From positions 1 to 37,613 of the forward strand of contig BLLT01000015.1 in assembly GCA_011958945.1 (NCBI GenBank): a stretch of DNA of 37,613 nucleotides, read 5' to 3'. Position 1 is the first letter of the stretch. Every line of letters begins with the position of its first letter. This document shows, piece after piece, positions 1 to 12,052 of this stretch. A model generated the notes under the pieces. That model was not told the origin of the DNA and did no database searches. It was given only the letters and a program-made list of their open reading frames with translations. The position numbers and the translations under genes were made by a program. The stretch is from Lachnospiraceae bacterium. GTDB taxonomy: Bacteria; Bacillota; Clostridia; Lachnospirales; Lachnospiraceae.

Positions 1-966
1 ATGGAATTGGGGATAGAAACGCTGATTGAAGGAAAAATTGAGGAAAAAGGCATCATAGCCCTGGATGCTAAAATTTTCCTGGAAATCGTAAGAAAGCTTC
101 CGGATAATGAAATTACCATCGTTACCGATGATAATTTTAAAACTACGATTACCTGTGAAAAATCAAAATTTAATATTATTGGCAAGTCAGGGGAAGATTT
201 TTCTTATCTGCCTGTTATTGAAAAGATTGACTCTATTATTATTTCCCAGTTTACTTTGAAGGAAGTTGTAAGGCAGACGATTTTTTCCATAGCGGATAAC
301 GATAACAATAAATTAATGACTGGTGAATTGTTTGAAATTAATGAGGATATTTTAAAAGTGGTATCTTTGGACGGGCATAGGATTTCTATCCGTAAGATCA
401 GGCTGAAGAATTTTTATATGCCGAAAAAAGTTGTTGTGCCAGGGAAAACTTTAAACGAAATAAGTAAGATATTATCTGGCGACATGGACAAGGACGTACA
501 TATTTTCTTTACGGATAAACATATTGTTTTTGAATTTGATAATACTACGGTAGTTTCCCGTCTTATAGAAGGGGATTATTTTAAAATAGACCAGATGCTG
601 TCCAGCGATTATGAGACTAAAGTGAGAATCAATAAAAAAGAATTCCTCAATTGTATCGACAGGGCGACTTTGCTTGTGAAGGAAGGGGATAAGAAGCCCA
701 TAATTATAAATATTACCGATGGTATGATGGAACTGAAAATCAATTCTGCGGTGGGCAGCATGAACGAGGAAATAGATATCGATAAAAAGGGCAAGGATAT
801 TATGATTGGGTTCAATCCGAAATTCCTCATTGATGCATTGCGGGTAATTGATGACGAAGAAGTGGACATCTATCTGGTAAATCCAAAGGCTCCATGTTTT
901 ATCAGGGATTCCGATGAAAAATATATTTATCTGATTCTGCCGGTAAACTTTACGACTGTAAACTGA
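1..966 (+). CDS. dnaN: DNA polymerase III subunit beta (sliding clamp), 5'-truncated by window start
   Basis: 321 aa ORF open at the window edge; C-terminal clamp motifs (VSLDGHRISIRK, NPKFLIDALRVIDDEEVDIYL, YLILPV); followed by S4-recF-gyrB-gyrA synteny. The ATG at position 1 is probably internal. Confidence 0.93.
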   Translation: MELGIETLIEGKIEEKGIIALDAKIFLEIVRKLPDNEITIVTDDNFKTTITCEKSKFNIIGKSGEDFSYLPVIEKIDSIIISQFTLKEVVRQTIFSIADNDNNKLMTGELFEINEDILKVVSLDGHRISIRKIRLKNFYMPKKVVVPGKTLNEISKILSGDMDKDVHIFFTDKHIVFEFDNTTVVSRLIEGDYFKIDQMLSSDYETKVRINKKEFLNCIDRATLLVKEGDKKPIIINITDGMMELKINSAVGSMNEEIDIDKKGKDIMIGFNPKFLIDALRVIDDEEVDIYLVNPKAPCFIRDSDEKYIYLILPVNFTTVN

Positions 967-1013
967 ATCAATGGTTTTAGCCGTTACAGAAAAAGAGAAT
1001 AAGAAGGGAAAAT

Positions 1014-1223
1014 ATGGAAATAATAAAAATTAAGGATGAGTTTATAAAACTTGGCCAGGTATTGAAATTAGCGGGATGGGTAGGAAGTGGCTTGGATGCG
1101 AAGATGGTAATACTAGACGGCCTGGTAAAAGTAAATGGAGAAATTGTGCTTCAGAGGGGGAAAAAAATTTACCAAGGGGATATAGTAGAATTCGATGGAA
1201 AATCGTTAAAAGTACAGAACTAA
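1014..1223 (+). CDS. yaaA: S4-domain RNA-binding protein, YaaA/RlbA type
   Basis: 69 aa; LKLAGWVGSGLDAKMVILDGLVKVNGEIVLQRGKKIYQGDIV S4 motif; located between dnaN and recF. Confidence 0.9.
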   Translation: MEIIKIKDEFIKLGQVLKLAGWVGSGLDAKMVILDGLVKVNGEIVLQRGKKIYQGDIVEFDGKSLKVQN

Positions 1224-1249
1224 TTATATTTCAGTCAAAGGTGTAATAT

Positions 1250-2329
1250 ATGATTATAAAATCGTTGGAACTGATGAATTTCAGGAATTATGAATTCTTG
1301 GATTTGAAATTCAGTGAAGGAACCAATATTCTGTATGGTGATAATGCACAGGGAAAGACGAATGTGCTGGAAGCGATTTATTTATCCGCTACTACGAAGT
1401 CACATAAAGGAAGTAAAGATAGGGATATTGTAAGTTTCGGCAAAGAGGAAGCCCATATAAGGGCTTATCTTGAAAAAGATGAAAATGAATATAAGATAGA
1501 CATGCATCTTCGTAAAAATAAGTCTAAAGGAGTTGCTGTAGATGGACAGAAGTTAAAAAAAGCGGCAGAACTTTTAGGCTTATTAAATGTTGTCTTTTTT
1601 TCTCCTGAGGATTTGAGTATAATTAAAAATGGCCCTGCTGAAAGAAGAAGATTTGTGGATATGGAGTTATGTCAGCTGGATAATTTTTATCTCTATAATC
1701 TGAATCATTATAACAAAATTGTCAATCAGAGAAATAAGCTTTTAAAGGACATATATTTTAATCCACAGTTAAAAGATACATTGAATATATGGGATTCCCA
1801 GTTGGTTTCTTTTGGGAGTAAGATTATAGAAAGACGGCGTGTTTTTATAGAACAGCTAAATGAAATTATATATGGCATACATAAGAAATTATCGGGGGAT
1901 AAAGAAGAACTTATAATTCATTATGAGCCGGATGTGGAAATTGACAGCTTTGAGGATGCCCTGAAAAAAAGCCAGGAAAAAGATATGAAGCTGAAACAGA
2001 CTCATGTAGGCCCCCATAGGGATGACTTTTCCTTTATGGCTGAAAATATAGATATCCGTAAGTTTGGTTCACAGGGACAGCAAAGGACGGCTGCTCTATC
2101 TTTGAAGCTTTCGGAAATAGAACTAGTAAAAAAAATAACAAAGGATACGCCGGTATTATTGTTGGATGATGTGCTGTCGGAACTGGACAGCAACAGGCAG
2201 AATTATCTTTTAAATAGTATAGGGGATATACAAACAATTATAACCTGCACCGGTTTGGATGAATTCGTCAATAACCGGTTTGAAATAAATAAAGTATTCA
2301 AAGTAGTGGAAGGAACAATACAGGAATAA
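1250..2329 (+). CDS. recF: DNA replication/repair protein RecF
   Basis: Walker A GDNAQGKTNVLEAI, signature region GSQGQQRTAALSLKL, Walker B PVLLLDDVLSELD. Confidence 0.95.
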   Translation: MIIKSLELMNFRNYEFLDLKFSEGTNILYGDNAQGKTNVLEAIYLSATTKSHKGSKDRDIVSFGKEEAHIRAYLEKDENEYKIDMHLRKNKSKGVAVDGQKLKKAAELLGLLNVVFFSPEDLSIIKNGPAERRRFVDMELCQLDNFYLYNLNHYNKIVNQRNKLLKDIYFNPQLKDTLNIWDSQLVSFGSKIIERRRVFIEQLNEIIYGIHKKLSGDKEELIIHYEPDVEIDSFEDALKKSQEKDMKLKQTHVGPHRDDFSFMAENIDIRKFGSQGQQRTAALSLKLSEIELVKKITKDTPVLLLDDVLSELDSNRQNYLLNSIGDIQTIITCTGLDEFVNNRFEINKVFKVVEGTIQE

Positions 2330-2339
2330 TTCGTTTTGA

Positions 2340-4295
<1,956 letters not shown>

Positions 4296-4385
4296 GCTTA
4301 TAAAATGTTTGGATTGAGGCATGAAAAGGTTTTTCACAAAACATATAAATGAGATGCATAAAACTGCGCAGAAGTGGAGTAATTA

Positions 4386-6953
4386 ATGGAAGATAATATT
4401 TTTGATAAGATTCATGATGTGGATTTGAAGAAGACAATGGAGAATTCGTATATTGATTATGCGATGAGCGTTATTGCTTCCAGGGCATTGCCGGATGTGA
4501 GGGATGGCTTAAAACCGGTGCAGAGGAGGGTTCTTTATTCAATGATAGAGTTGAATAACGGCCCTGATAAGCCGCATAGAAAATGTGCCCGTATCGTGGG
4601 TGATACAATGGGTAAATATCATCCTCACGGGGATAGTTCCATTTATGGGGCGTTAGTCAATATGGCGCAGCCTTGGTCTACCCATTATCCTTTGGTGGAT
4701 GGCCATGGGAATTTTGGTTCTGTGGATGGAGATGGGGCGGCAGCTATGCGTTATACGGAGGCAAGGCTGTCTAAAATCTCAATGGAAATGCTGGCAGATA
4801 TCAATAAGGATACTGTGGATTTCATTCCTAACTTCGATGAAACGGAGAAAGAGCCTTCCGTTCTGCCCAGCCGTTTTCCTAATCTTTTAGTGAATGGTAC
4901 CACGGGGATTGCTGTTGGTATGGCTACGAATATACCTCCTCATAATTTGAGGGAGGTCATAAGCGCTGTTGTAAAAATTATAGATAACCGGATAGATGAG
5001 GACAGGGATACGGAGATGGAAGAGATTCTTTCTATCGTAAAAGCGCCTGATTTTCCTACCGGAGGGGTTATATTAGGAACGAGGGGCAGCGAAGAGGCAT
5101 ACCGCACCGGCAGGGGTAAGGTAAGGGTGCGCGCCGTATCGGATATAGAAACTATGCCCAATGGGAAAAGCCGTATAATTGTGACGGAACTGCCTTATAT
5201 GGTGAATAAGGCAAATCTGATACTGAAAATTGCGGAACTGGTGAAATTAAAGAAAATAGATGGAATTACTGACCTTCGGGATGAATCCGACAGGGAAGGT
5301 ATGCGGATTGTGATAGAGCTGAGAAGGGATGCCAATGCCAATGTAATTATGAACCAGCTTTATAAGCATACCCAGATGCAGGATACCTTTGGCATTATAA
5401 TGCTTGCCTTGGTGAATAATGAGCCCAAGGTTATGAATATTCTGGATATGCTGACCAATTATTTGGCTCATCAGGAAGAAGTAGTTACAAGAAGGACAAA
5501 ATATGATTTAAATAAGGCCGAGGAAAGAGATCATATATTACAGGGGTTATTGATTGCCCTTGACCATATTGATGAAGTAATTCAGATTATAAGAAGCAGC
5601 GAAAATGTGCAGAGGGCAAAGGAAAGGTTGATTGAACGTTTTGCCCTAAGCGATGCCCAGGCCCAGGCTATTGTGGATATGAGGCTGCGTACCCTGACCG
5701 GCTTGGAAAGGGATAAGATAGAAAATGAACATAAAGAGCTGTTGAAGAAAATTGCGGAGTTAAAAGCTATTCTGGCCGACAGAAAATTATTATTAGGGGT
5801 TATTAAAGAAGAAATTTCCATTATCTCTGAAAAATACGGGGATGACAGGAAAAGTGTTATAGGTTTTGATGCTTATGATATTTCCATGGAAGATTTGATA
5901 CCGAAGGATAATACTATAATCGCAATGACAAGCCTTGGGTATATTAAAAGGATGACCATTGACAATTTTAAAAGCCAGAATAGGGGAGGTAAAGGCATCA
6001 AAGGGATGCAGACCATTGAGGAAGATTATATTGAAGACTTGCTGATGACGACTACCCATCATTATATTATGTTCTTTACCAACTTTGGAAGGGTATACAG
6101 GCTGAAAGCCTATGAAATACCGGAAGCCAGCAGAACGGCCAGGGGAACGGCTATTATAAATCTGCTGCAGCTTAATCCGGGGGAAAAGATTTCTGCAATT
6201 ATTCCCATTAAAGATTATGAGAATAATAAAAATCTTTTCATGGCAACGAAAAAAGGCATTGTAAAGAAAACTCATATAATAGAGTATTCAAATGTAAGGA
6301 AAAACGGCCTTGCGGCTATCAATTTACGTGAAGATGATGAATTGATAGAAGTTAAGATTACTGATAAGGATACGGATATTTTCCTTGTAACCAAGCAGGG
6401 CGTATGTATCAGGTTTAAGGAAACGGATGTCAGGTCTACGGGAAGAATGTCCATGGGCGTTATAGGAATGAATCTGAACGATGGGGATGAAGTGGTAGGT
6501 ATGCAGTTAGACCATCAAGGGGATTCCCTCCTTATTGTTTCGGAAAACGGTATGGGCAAGAGGACTTATCTGGAGGAATTTTCCGTTCAGAAAAGGGGCG
6601 GTAAAGGCGTTAAATGTTATAAGATTACGGATAAGACAGGTTATGTGGTGGGAGTAAAGGGAGTTAATAACGACCATGAGATTATGATGATAACTACTTC
6701 CGGTACGATTATCCAGTTAAGGATGGAGGATATTTCTACCTTTGGAAGGGTTACATCGGGTGTTAAGATGATTAACCTGGATGAAGGCTCTAAGGTGGCT
6801 AAAATAGCCAAGGTAAGGGAAAAGGTATCGGATGGAGACCATGAATTCGATAATTTTGAAGATGCCTTAGAGAATATTCCGGAAAACGAAAAAAATCCTG
6901 TGATTCCTGACGGTGAAGAAGAGGTTACTTTGCCGAAGGAAGAGAATGAATAA
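4386..6953 (+). CDS. gyrA: DNA gyrase subunit A
   Basis: [50 protein letters not shown]-terminal beta-pinwheel repeats including a GyrA-box-like QNRGGKG. Confidence 0.97.
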   Translation: MEDNIFDKIHDVDLKKTMENSYIDYAMSVIASRALPDVRDGLKPVQRRVLYSMIELNNGPDKPHRKCARIVGDTMGKYHPHGDSSIYGALVNMAQPWSTHYPLVDGHGNFGSVDGDGAAAMRYTEARLSKISMEMLADINKDTVDFIPNFDETEKEPSVLPSRFPNLLVNGTTGIAVGMATNIPPHNLREVISAVVKIIDNRIDEDRDTEMEEILSIVKAPDFPTGGVILGTRGSEEAYRTGRGKVRVRAVSDIETMPNGKSRIIVTELPYMVNKANLILKIAELVKLKKIDGITDLRDESDREGMRIVIELRRDANANVIMNQLYKHTQMQDTFGIIMLALVNNEPKVMNILDMLTNYLAHQEEVVTRRTKYDLNKAEERDHILQGLLIALDHIDEVIQIIRSSENVQRAKERLIERFALSDAQAQAIVDMRLRTLTGLERDKIENEHKELLKKIAELKAILADRKLLLGVIKEEISIISEKYGDDRKSVIGFDAYDISMEDLIPKDNTIIAMTSLGYIKRMTIDNFKSQNRGGKGIKGMQTIEEDYIEDLLMTTTHHYIMFFTNFGRVYRLKAYEIPEASRTARGTAIINLLQLNPGEKISAIIPIKDYENNKNLFMATKKGIVKKTHIIEYSNVRKNGLAAINLREDDELIEVKITDKDTDIFLVTKQGVCIRFKETDVRSTGRMSMGVIGMNLNDGDEVVGMQLDHQGDSLLIVSENGMGKRTYLEEFSVQKRGGKGVKCYKITDKTGYVVGVKGVNNDHEIMMITTSGTIIQLRMEDISTFGRVTSGVKMINLDEGSKVAKIAKVREKVSDGDHEFDNFEDALENIPENEKNPVIPDGEEEVTLPKEENE

Positions 6954-8523
6954 GATTTGAATAAACTATAATTGGGCGGCGGCAGAATTCAGTATTTTCA
7001 TTTACTGTATTGCCGCCGCTTTCTTTATTTTTATGATTTGTTTCTGGAATATGAAAAGGATTTTCAAAAAGTAATTTCGGTGTATAACCTCCCCCTTTTT
7101 TCCATAGGATGGTAAGTGGAATCAGGCTGTATTTTTTTATTTCATAACCGCCTGGTGCCGGAACTACGGTAAAGTGCGCCATCCCGCCTTTTATACAGGA
7201 TTCTTCCGGCTGGACGCTGACGTAATTTCCAATGGAATAATATATCAGCATTTTGTGCCCATCCGTACTTTCCAGCATTTCATAAGGCTGCAATATATGC
7301 GGATGCGTTCCTATTACTACATTTACCTTATTCTCAAGAAAAAAAGAAGCCCATTTTCTTTGAAAATCATCAATTTCTTCCGTATTTTCCGTTCCCCAAT
7401 GTGTAAATATAATAATAAAATCCGCTTCCTTTCGAGCCTTCTCTATATCAATCCGGATTTGTTCTTCATCTTCCAGAAGATGCACCATATATGGATAACT
7501 TTTCGGCAAAGGGATGCCGTTTGTGTCATAGGTGTAATTGAACAAGGCAAACTTTATATTGTTTCTCATTATAATTTCATAAGGTTTATTTTCAGGTTCT
7601 TCCGTTGTCTGAATGCCAAGGCAAAGAATTCCATGTTTGGTAAAAAAATTTTTGGTGGTATGGATTCCCTCCGTTCCCTGGTCAAGTGCATGGTTTGTGG
7701 CACAGGTGACCACATGAAACCCTGCATTTACGATGGCATCCCCCACCTGAATGGGAGTTCCGAACCTTGGGTAGTCACTGTATTTGGAAGAATCCGTTAC
7801 AAAGGGGGTTTCCTGATTGATAACGGCGATGTCATTTTCCCCAATCGTTTCTATCATATGTTCATATAGAAAATTGAAATCACCTCCGTGATTTAAACCG
7901 TATTTATAAATAGGCTCGTGAATCAGGTTATCTCCAAATACAGCAAAAGAAATTTCTGCCTCTTCTTTTTTAAATCCCCAAGAATCCCACTTCCAGTAAC
8001 TTATTTCCCCTTCAGGTTCAGTCAATAAGAGATATTTTGCATATTGATTTCCGCCGCCGGATGATATGTTTGCTACATCCTGTCCGATATAGGAAGACAT
8101 CCATTTAGGTTGTATCTCATGGTTCACATATTCATAAACAAATATATGCTGAGACCATTTTTTTTCATCTTTTTCAATCCAGAAAGGTTTATACTTTCCA
8201 AATCTCCCTTTTTTCCAGCAAAGAAGAATTAATTCGTCCATACCATCATAGTCTATGTCGGCAGAGAGTATCTGCTGTACTTTTACTCCTTTTGGGGATT
8301 TCCATATTTCCCTGTTTTCCAGGGAAACATAGGCGGTTTTATTTTTAAGGGAAATATGATAACTGCCCGATGTATCCGTTATATTATTTTCTTCCCAGAC
8401 AGCCCATCCTGGCAGGAATGTACCGCAATTCCATAGGATATACAATACGATGCCGGACAGAATAAAAACAATGATTGTTATAATTATTTTTTTATATGAA
8501 AAGGTTATATTTTTTAATTTCAT
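6925..8523 (-). CDS. CapA family protein (PGA_cap metallophosphatase-like), membrane-anchored
   Basis: 532 aa; N-terminal TM segment; [77 protein letters not shown]. Confidence 0.88.
   Translation of the reverse strand: MKLKNITFSYKKIIITIIVFILSGIVLYILWNCGTFLPGWAVWEENNITDTSGSYHISLKNKTAYVSLENREIWKSPKGVKVQQILSADIDYDGMDELILLCWKKGRFGKYKPFWIEKDEKKWSQHIFVYEYVNHEIQPKWMSSYIGQDVANISSGGGNQYAKYLLLTEPEGEISYWKWDSWGFKKEEAEISFAVFGDNLIHEPIYKYGLNHGGDFNFLYEHMIETIGENDIAVINQETPFVTDSSKYSDYPRFGTPIQVGDAIVNAGFHVVTCATNHALDQGTEGIHTTKNFFTKHGILCLGIQTTEEPENKPYEIIMRNNIKFALFNYTYDTNGIPLPKSYPYMVHLLEDEEQIRIDIEKARKEADFIIIFTHWGTENTEEIDDFQRKWASFFLENKVNVVIGTHPHILQPYEMLESTDGHKMLIYYSIGNYVSVQPEESCIKGGMAHFTVVPAPGGYEIKKYSLIPLTILWKKGGGYTPKLLFENPFHIPETNHKNKESGGNTVNENTEFCRRPIIVYSNLIHSLPSAK
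6976..7032 (+). terminator. Intrinsic terminator of gyrA, lying inside the convergent CapA coding region
   Basis: GCGGCGGCAGAATTCAGTA ... TACTGTATTGCCGCCGC stem followed by TTTCTTTATTTTT. Confidence 0.75.
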
Positions 8524-8524
8524 T

Positions 8525-10804
8525 TTAATATCGGTAGCTTAGTGTCCATTGGGGTTGATTTATCGGTATTTCACCAAAATTCCAGTTTCCGTTTTCATCC
8601 GCCTGAAACCCCATCATATAACGCCACTTCGAATCTGTAAGGCGGTCATCAATGGGCCAGGGGAACTGATAAAATGAATATACGCTGCCTTTTGCTATTT
8701 TTACTTTTCCATCCACTTTGACTGCAACATAGATGGTAGACGGATTTCCGGTTGCTATTTCCAGTATTTGCCCATTTGGGTCTGTAGCAATATCTACTAC
8801 GATGGCAGCAGGGAGTTCCTGGGTATGTATTCCATCATTATTTTTTGGTAAGGTTTCCATCCAGAAATGCTCCAAGTTTCCGCCATAATTTCTTATAAAT
8901 TCATATTCTTCGTCACTTAGAACTTCATCTTGTAGTTCTTTTTTAGAAATAATAAAGAATTTCTCTGCTATTTCTTTTAACCTCATTAGGTTTTCTTCAT
9001 CTATTTTATCAAGCATCCTATATTTTTTCAGCCCGTCTGCTGTCAAACTAGCAAGACAGGCAAACCTTGAATATACAAGTGGTTCTGGTTCTACGTAACC
9101 TCTGTCATCCGGTTCCTCTTCCATATACCATCCCATTTCAGCCATAATTTGCTTTGTATAAAGGACAGTATCATGTTTTAGTTCCGCAAAACTACCTGCA
9201 AAACATTCTAAATTCTTTTTTGTCCATTCTTCATTCTGCATAAAGAAAGGATAGCCTTCCCCTTTCTTATCAAGAAGTGGGCGGAGGGTATTCAGCCAGT
9301 TGGCATAGAGGCTTGCTGTCCATAATGTTTGGTTGGAATCCGATAAGCTTTCTTTAAGCTTTGCCATATTTTCCGAATAATTTTTATATTCAGTATCGCC
9401 TTGTTGAGTTAGAATCTGAAGGGCCATATCTGAACCAAGAGCTGCGGGAACATCCAATACATCGGGCAGCATACGATTATCGCCAAAACTGTTTTGTTGG
9501 ACGTTATCATAAATAAGCTGCTGCATAATTGCCGCATCTATGGTAAAACGTTGCCCCATGAAGCGGAATCCTGGTATTGCATAGCTTTCCCATTCCATGA
9601 TAGGGATGGAATTTATCTTAGGGGATTCAAGGTTTGCTGTCATTTCGTGGAATTTATTGAAATTTTCCTGATTATTTGGCAAATCGTTGACTGATATATC
9701 TTTGCCATAGGCAGCTTCAATTAGAGGCCAATATTCAAAAATGCCGGAATCATCGCTTGTTCCTGCGAAAAAAGATGTTACGGCATAAATGCCCTTCCAA
9801 AGTTTATAGCTTTCAGCATCTTCCGCTAAAGCCATTGTAATCAACAAGGCACTTTTATCCAACTCTTCTTTATCCTGCCGAAAATGAATTCTCCCGTACC
9901 ACATCATTGCTTTGAAATAAGACTCTAATTGTTCATCGCCTTCATAATATCCTCTTGGGATATATTGGCTGTAATCTTCTTCATCTTCTGTTATTGAGGA
10001 AATAGCAATTCCTTCTGCAATATTTATTTTTTCCAATTCCTGTGATACTGTCGCTTCGGCATAATAATAAGAAGGAATTTCTGCATTCAGAAGCTTTGCT
10101 CCCACGGAAAAAAATGCAACATTACGGGCGGCAGCTTCTTCCCATTCACTTCCTTTCAATGCTTCATATTGTTTTGTGCTATTTTCAGCCATTTTTATGC
10201 TCAATTCCGTAAGATTATTTTCCAGATGATTCTTCTCAATATTTTTCATCAAATGACTGAAATATAAATGATAGGTATGCATCAAGGAATCTACTGTTAT
10301 AAAGTTTGGAATCATGCAATATTTATTCCATTCATATACTTGAAAAAATTCACTGCCTGAAAGTCCATCTACAACAAACCCGTTTTTTATAAATTTTTCT
10401 TTCATTCCATCTTCCATATAGACTTGCCAAAGATTATCAATATTACTTAAGTCCGGTTCAATGATATAAGGCATGACATTTGGCGAAGGCATTTCTTCCT
10501 CTTTTATATCGCTGATATTTAATAAGGAAGGCCTGCTTTTTTCTTCTTGTATGGAAGCAGCTAAAATTTGTTTATTTGATTCACTATTTGTTTCAATATC
10601 TGTTTCTTTATTTGTTTCATGATCTGTTTTCTTTTCAGTATTTTCTCTTTCACTTTCGGGATATTCTTCGCTTTCATCCGCTGAATATATGTTGGATTCC
10701 TCGTTTGTGCCGGATGTTTCACTTATATTTGAAAGGCCGCATCCTCCCAGTATACATGTTGTCAGAATTATCGAAAGTATCCTTTTTATCGTTTTCTTTT
10801 TCAT
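8525..10804 (-). CDS. DUF3160-like lipoprotein
   Basis: 759 aa; lipobox ILGGCG; FITVDSLMHTYHLYFSHLM and similar blocks recalled from DUF3160 proteins; Ser/Glu/Thr-rich linker after the lipobox. Confidence 0.75.
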   Translation of the reverse strand: MKKKTIKRILSIILTTCILGGCGLSNISETSGTNEESNIYSADESEEYPESERENTEKKTDHETNKETDIETNSESNKQILAASIQEEKSRPSLLNISDIKEEEMPSPNVMPYIIEPDLSNIDNLWQVYMEDGMKEKFIKNGFVVDGLSGSEFFQVYEWNKYCMIPNFITVDSLMHTYHLYFSHLMKNIEKNHLENNLTELSIKMAENSTKQYEALKGSEWEEAAARNVAFFSVGAKLLNAEIPSYYYAEATVSQELEKINIAEGIAISSITEDEEDYSQYIPRGYYEGDEQLESYFKAMMWYGRIHFRQDKEELDKSALLITMALAEDAESYKLWKGIYAVTSFFAGTSDDSGIFEYWPLIEAAYGKDISVNDLPNNQENFNKFHEMTANLESPKINSIPIMEWESYAIPGFRFMGQRFTIDAAIMQQLIYDNVQQNSFGDNRMLPDVLDVPAALGSDMALQILTQQGDTEYKNYSENMAKLKESLSDSNQTLWTASLYANWLNTLRPLLDKKGEGYPFFMQNEEWTKKNLECFAGSFAELKHDTVLYTKQIMAEMGWYMEEEPDDRGYVEPEPLVYSRFACLASLTADGLKKYRMLDKIDEENLMRLKEIAEKFFIISKKELQDEVLSDEEYEFIRNYGGNLEHFWMETLPKNNDGIHTQELPAAIVVDIATDPNGQILEIATGNPSTIYVAVKVDGKVKIAKGSVYSFYQFPWPIDDRLTDSKWRYMMGFQADENGNWNFGEIPINQPQWTLSYRY

Positions 10805-10833
10805 AAATTACCCCCTTTCCGATATTTGAATTT

Positions 10834-10842
10834 TATTATAGC
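10834..10842 (-). promoter_or_regulatory. Candidate extended -10 promoter for the DUF3160-CapA pair
   Basis: Minus-strand TGCTATAAT about 30 bp upstream of the start codon. Confidence 0.45.
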
Positions 10843-11007
10843 ATATGCTGCCAATTTTAGATAGAAAATTGGTGGTTTGAAAAAATATCCTTTTATTTTT
10901 CCTTATAATAGGCTACAATAATCCAAGAATCAAAAGCAAAAAAGTTCAATGCGTACAGATATTAAAAATGTAAAAATTTGTGTAAAAGCACGGAAACGGG
11001 GATAAGA

Positions 11008-11970
11008 ATGGAAGTAATTATTCAATTTGGGTTATTGGCTATAGGTTTTTTATTATTAATAAAAGGTGCAGACTGGTTTGTAGGAGGGGCATCGAAGATT
11101 GCGGATAGGTTTGGTATTCCTCAGTTGATTATAGGGTTGACTATAGTAGCTATGGGAACGAGCGCCCCGGAAGCTGCTGTGAGTATATCGGCGGCTGTTA
11201 AAAATACTGCGGAAAATAATAGTGCGGCAATTGCTATCGGAAATATTCTCGGAAGCAATATTTTGAACGTTTTGCTTATTCTTGGCATAACTGCGGTAAT
11301 TGTTACTATTCCGGTACAATTGTCTACGATAAAATATGAAATTCCTTTTATGATAATTATTACTTGCCTTTTGGCCGGGATAGGCTATTTTAAGGGACAT
11401 CTTGGCATGATAGACGGAATTCTTTTATGGTTTTTTATGATTTTATATTTCGTTTATTTAATTGTAATGGCCAGGAAAGGCCAGATTAGTGTAGGGGTTG
11501 AGGAAGGGGAAATAAAGGTAAATGAAAATATGTTCATGCTTTTAGTTCTGTTGGTGATAGGTATTATAGCTATTGTGGCCGGGAGTAATATTGCGGTGGA
11601 TGCAGCAACGGCTTTGGCCAGGATATTCGGGATGAATGAACGCTTGATTGGGCTGACAATAGTTGCTTTTGGTACATCCCTTCCGGAATTGATTACATCT
11701 ATTACCGCAGCTATGAAGAAGAAGGCGGATATTGCGGTAGGTAATATAGTTGGAAGTAACATTTTCAATATATTGTTCGTTATTGGAACTACATCGTTAA
11801 TTACCGATGTACCATATAATTATTCATTTAATTTTGATAGTATAGTCTGTATTGCTACTTCTTTTGTTCTCTTCCTTTGCGTATTAAAGAAAAAAAAGTT
11901 GAACCGTGTCCATGGGGGTATTCTTTTGTGCATGCTGGTGGCATATTATGGGAAGTTGATTTTCTATTAA
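11008..11970 (+). CDS. Calcium/sodium antiporter (CaCA family, YrbG-like)
   Basis: Two alpha-repeat motifs (GLTIVAMGTSAPEAAVSI and GLTIVAFGTSLPELITSI, each followed by (A)IGNILGSNILN / VGNIVGSNIFN). Start moved from 10978 to the ATG giving MEVIIQFG. Confidence 0.92.
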   Translation: MEVIIQFGLLAIGFLLLIKGADWFVGGASKIADRFGIPQLIIGLTIVAMGTSAPEAAVSISAAVKNTAENNSAAIAIGNILGSNILNVLLILGITAVIVTIPVQLSTIKYEIPFMIIITCLLAGIGYFKGHLGMIDGILLWFFMILYFVYLIVMARKGQISVGVEEGEIKVNENMFMLLVLLVIGIIAIVAGSNIAVDAATALARIFGMNERLIGLTIVAFGTSLPELITSITAAMKKKADIAVGNIVGSNIFNILFVIGTTSLITDVPYNYSFNFDSIVCIATSFVLFLCVLKKKKLNRVHGGILLCMLVAYYGKLIFY

Positions 11971-12052
11971 TTTAATATTTTTTCTTTGCCATATTCCAAC
12001 AGGGTGGAAATAGGTCAATGGATTCGGAATAAATTTTATAAGGAGGTATCTA

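Noticed and set aside
1-30. ATG at position 1 as the true dnaN start
   Set aside because: The expected N-terminal clamp segment is missing; the window most likely begins inside dnaN.
5793-6275. 160-aa minus-strand ORF inside gyrA
   Set aside because: Shadow ORF; gyrA is intact and strongly conserved here.
7174-7869. 231-aa plus-strand ORF antisense to the CapA-like gene
   Set aside because: No recognisable motifs; opposite a well-supported CDS; typical of shadow ORFs in low-stop frames.
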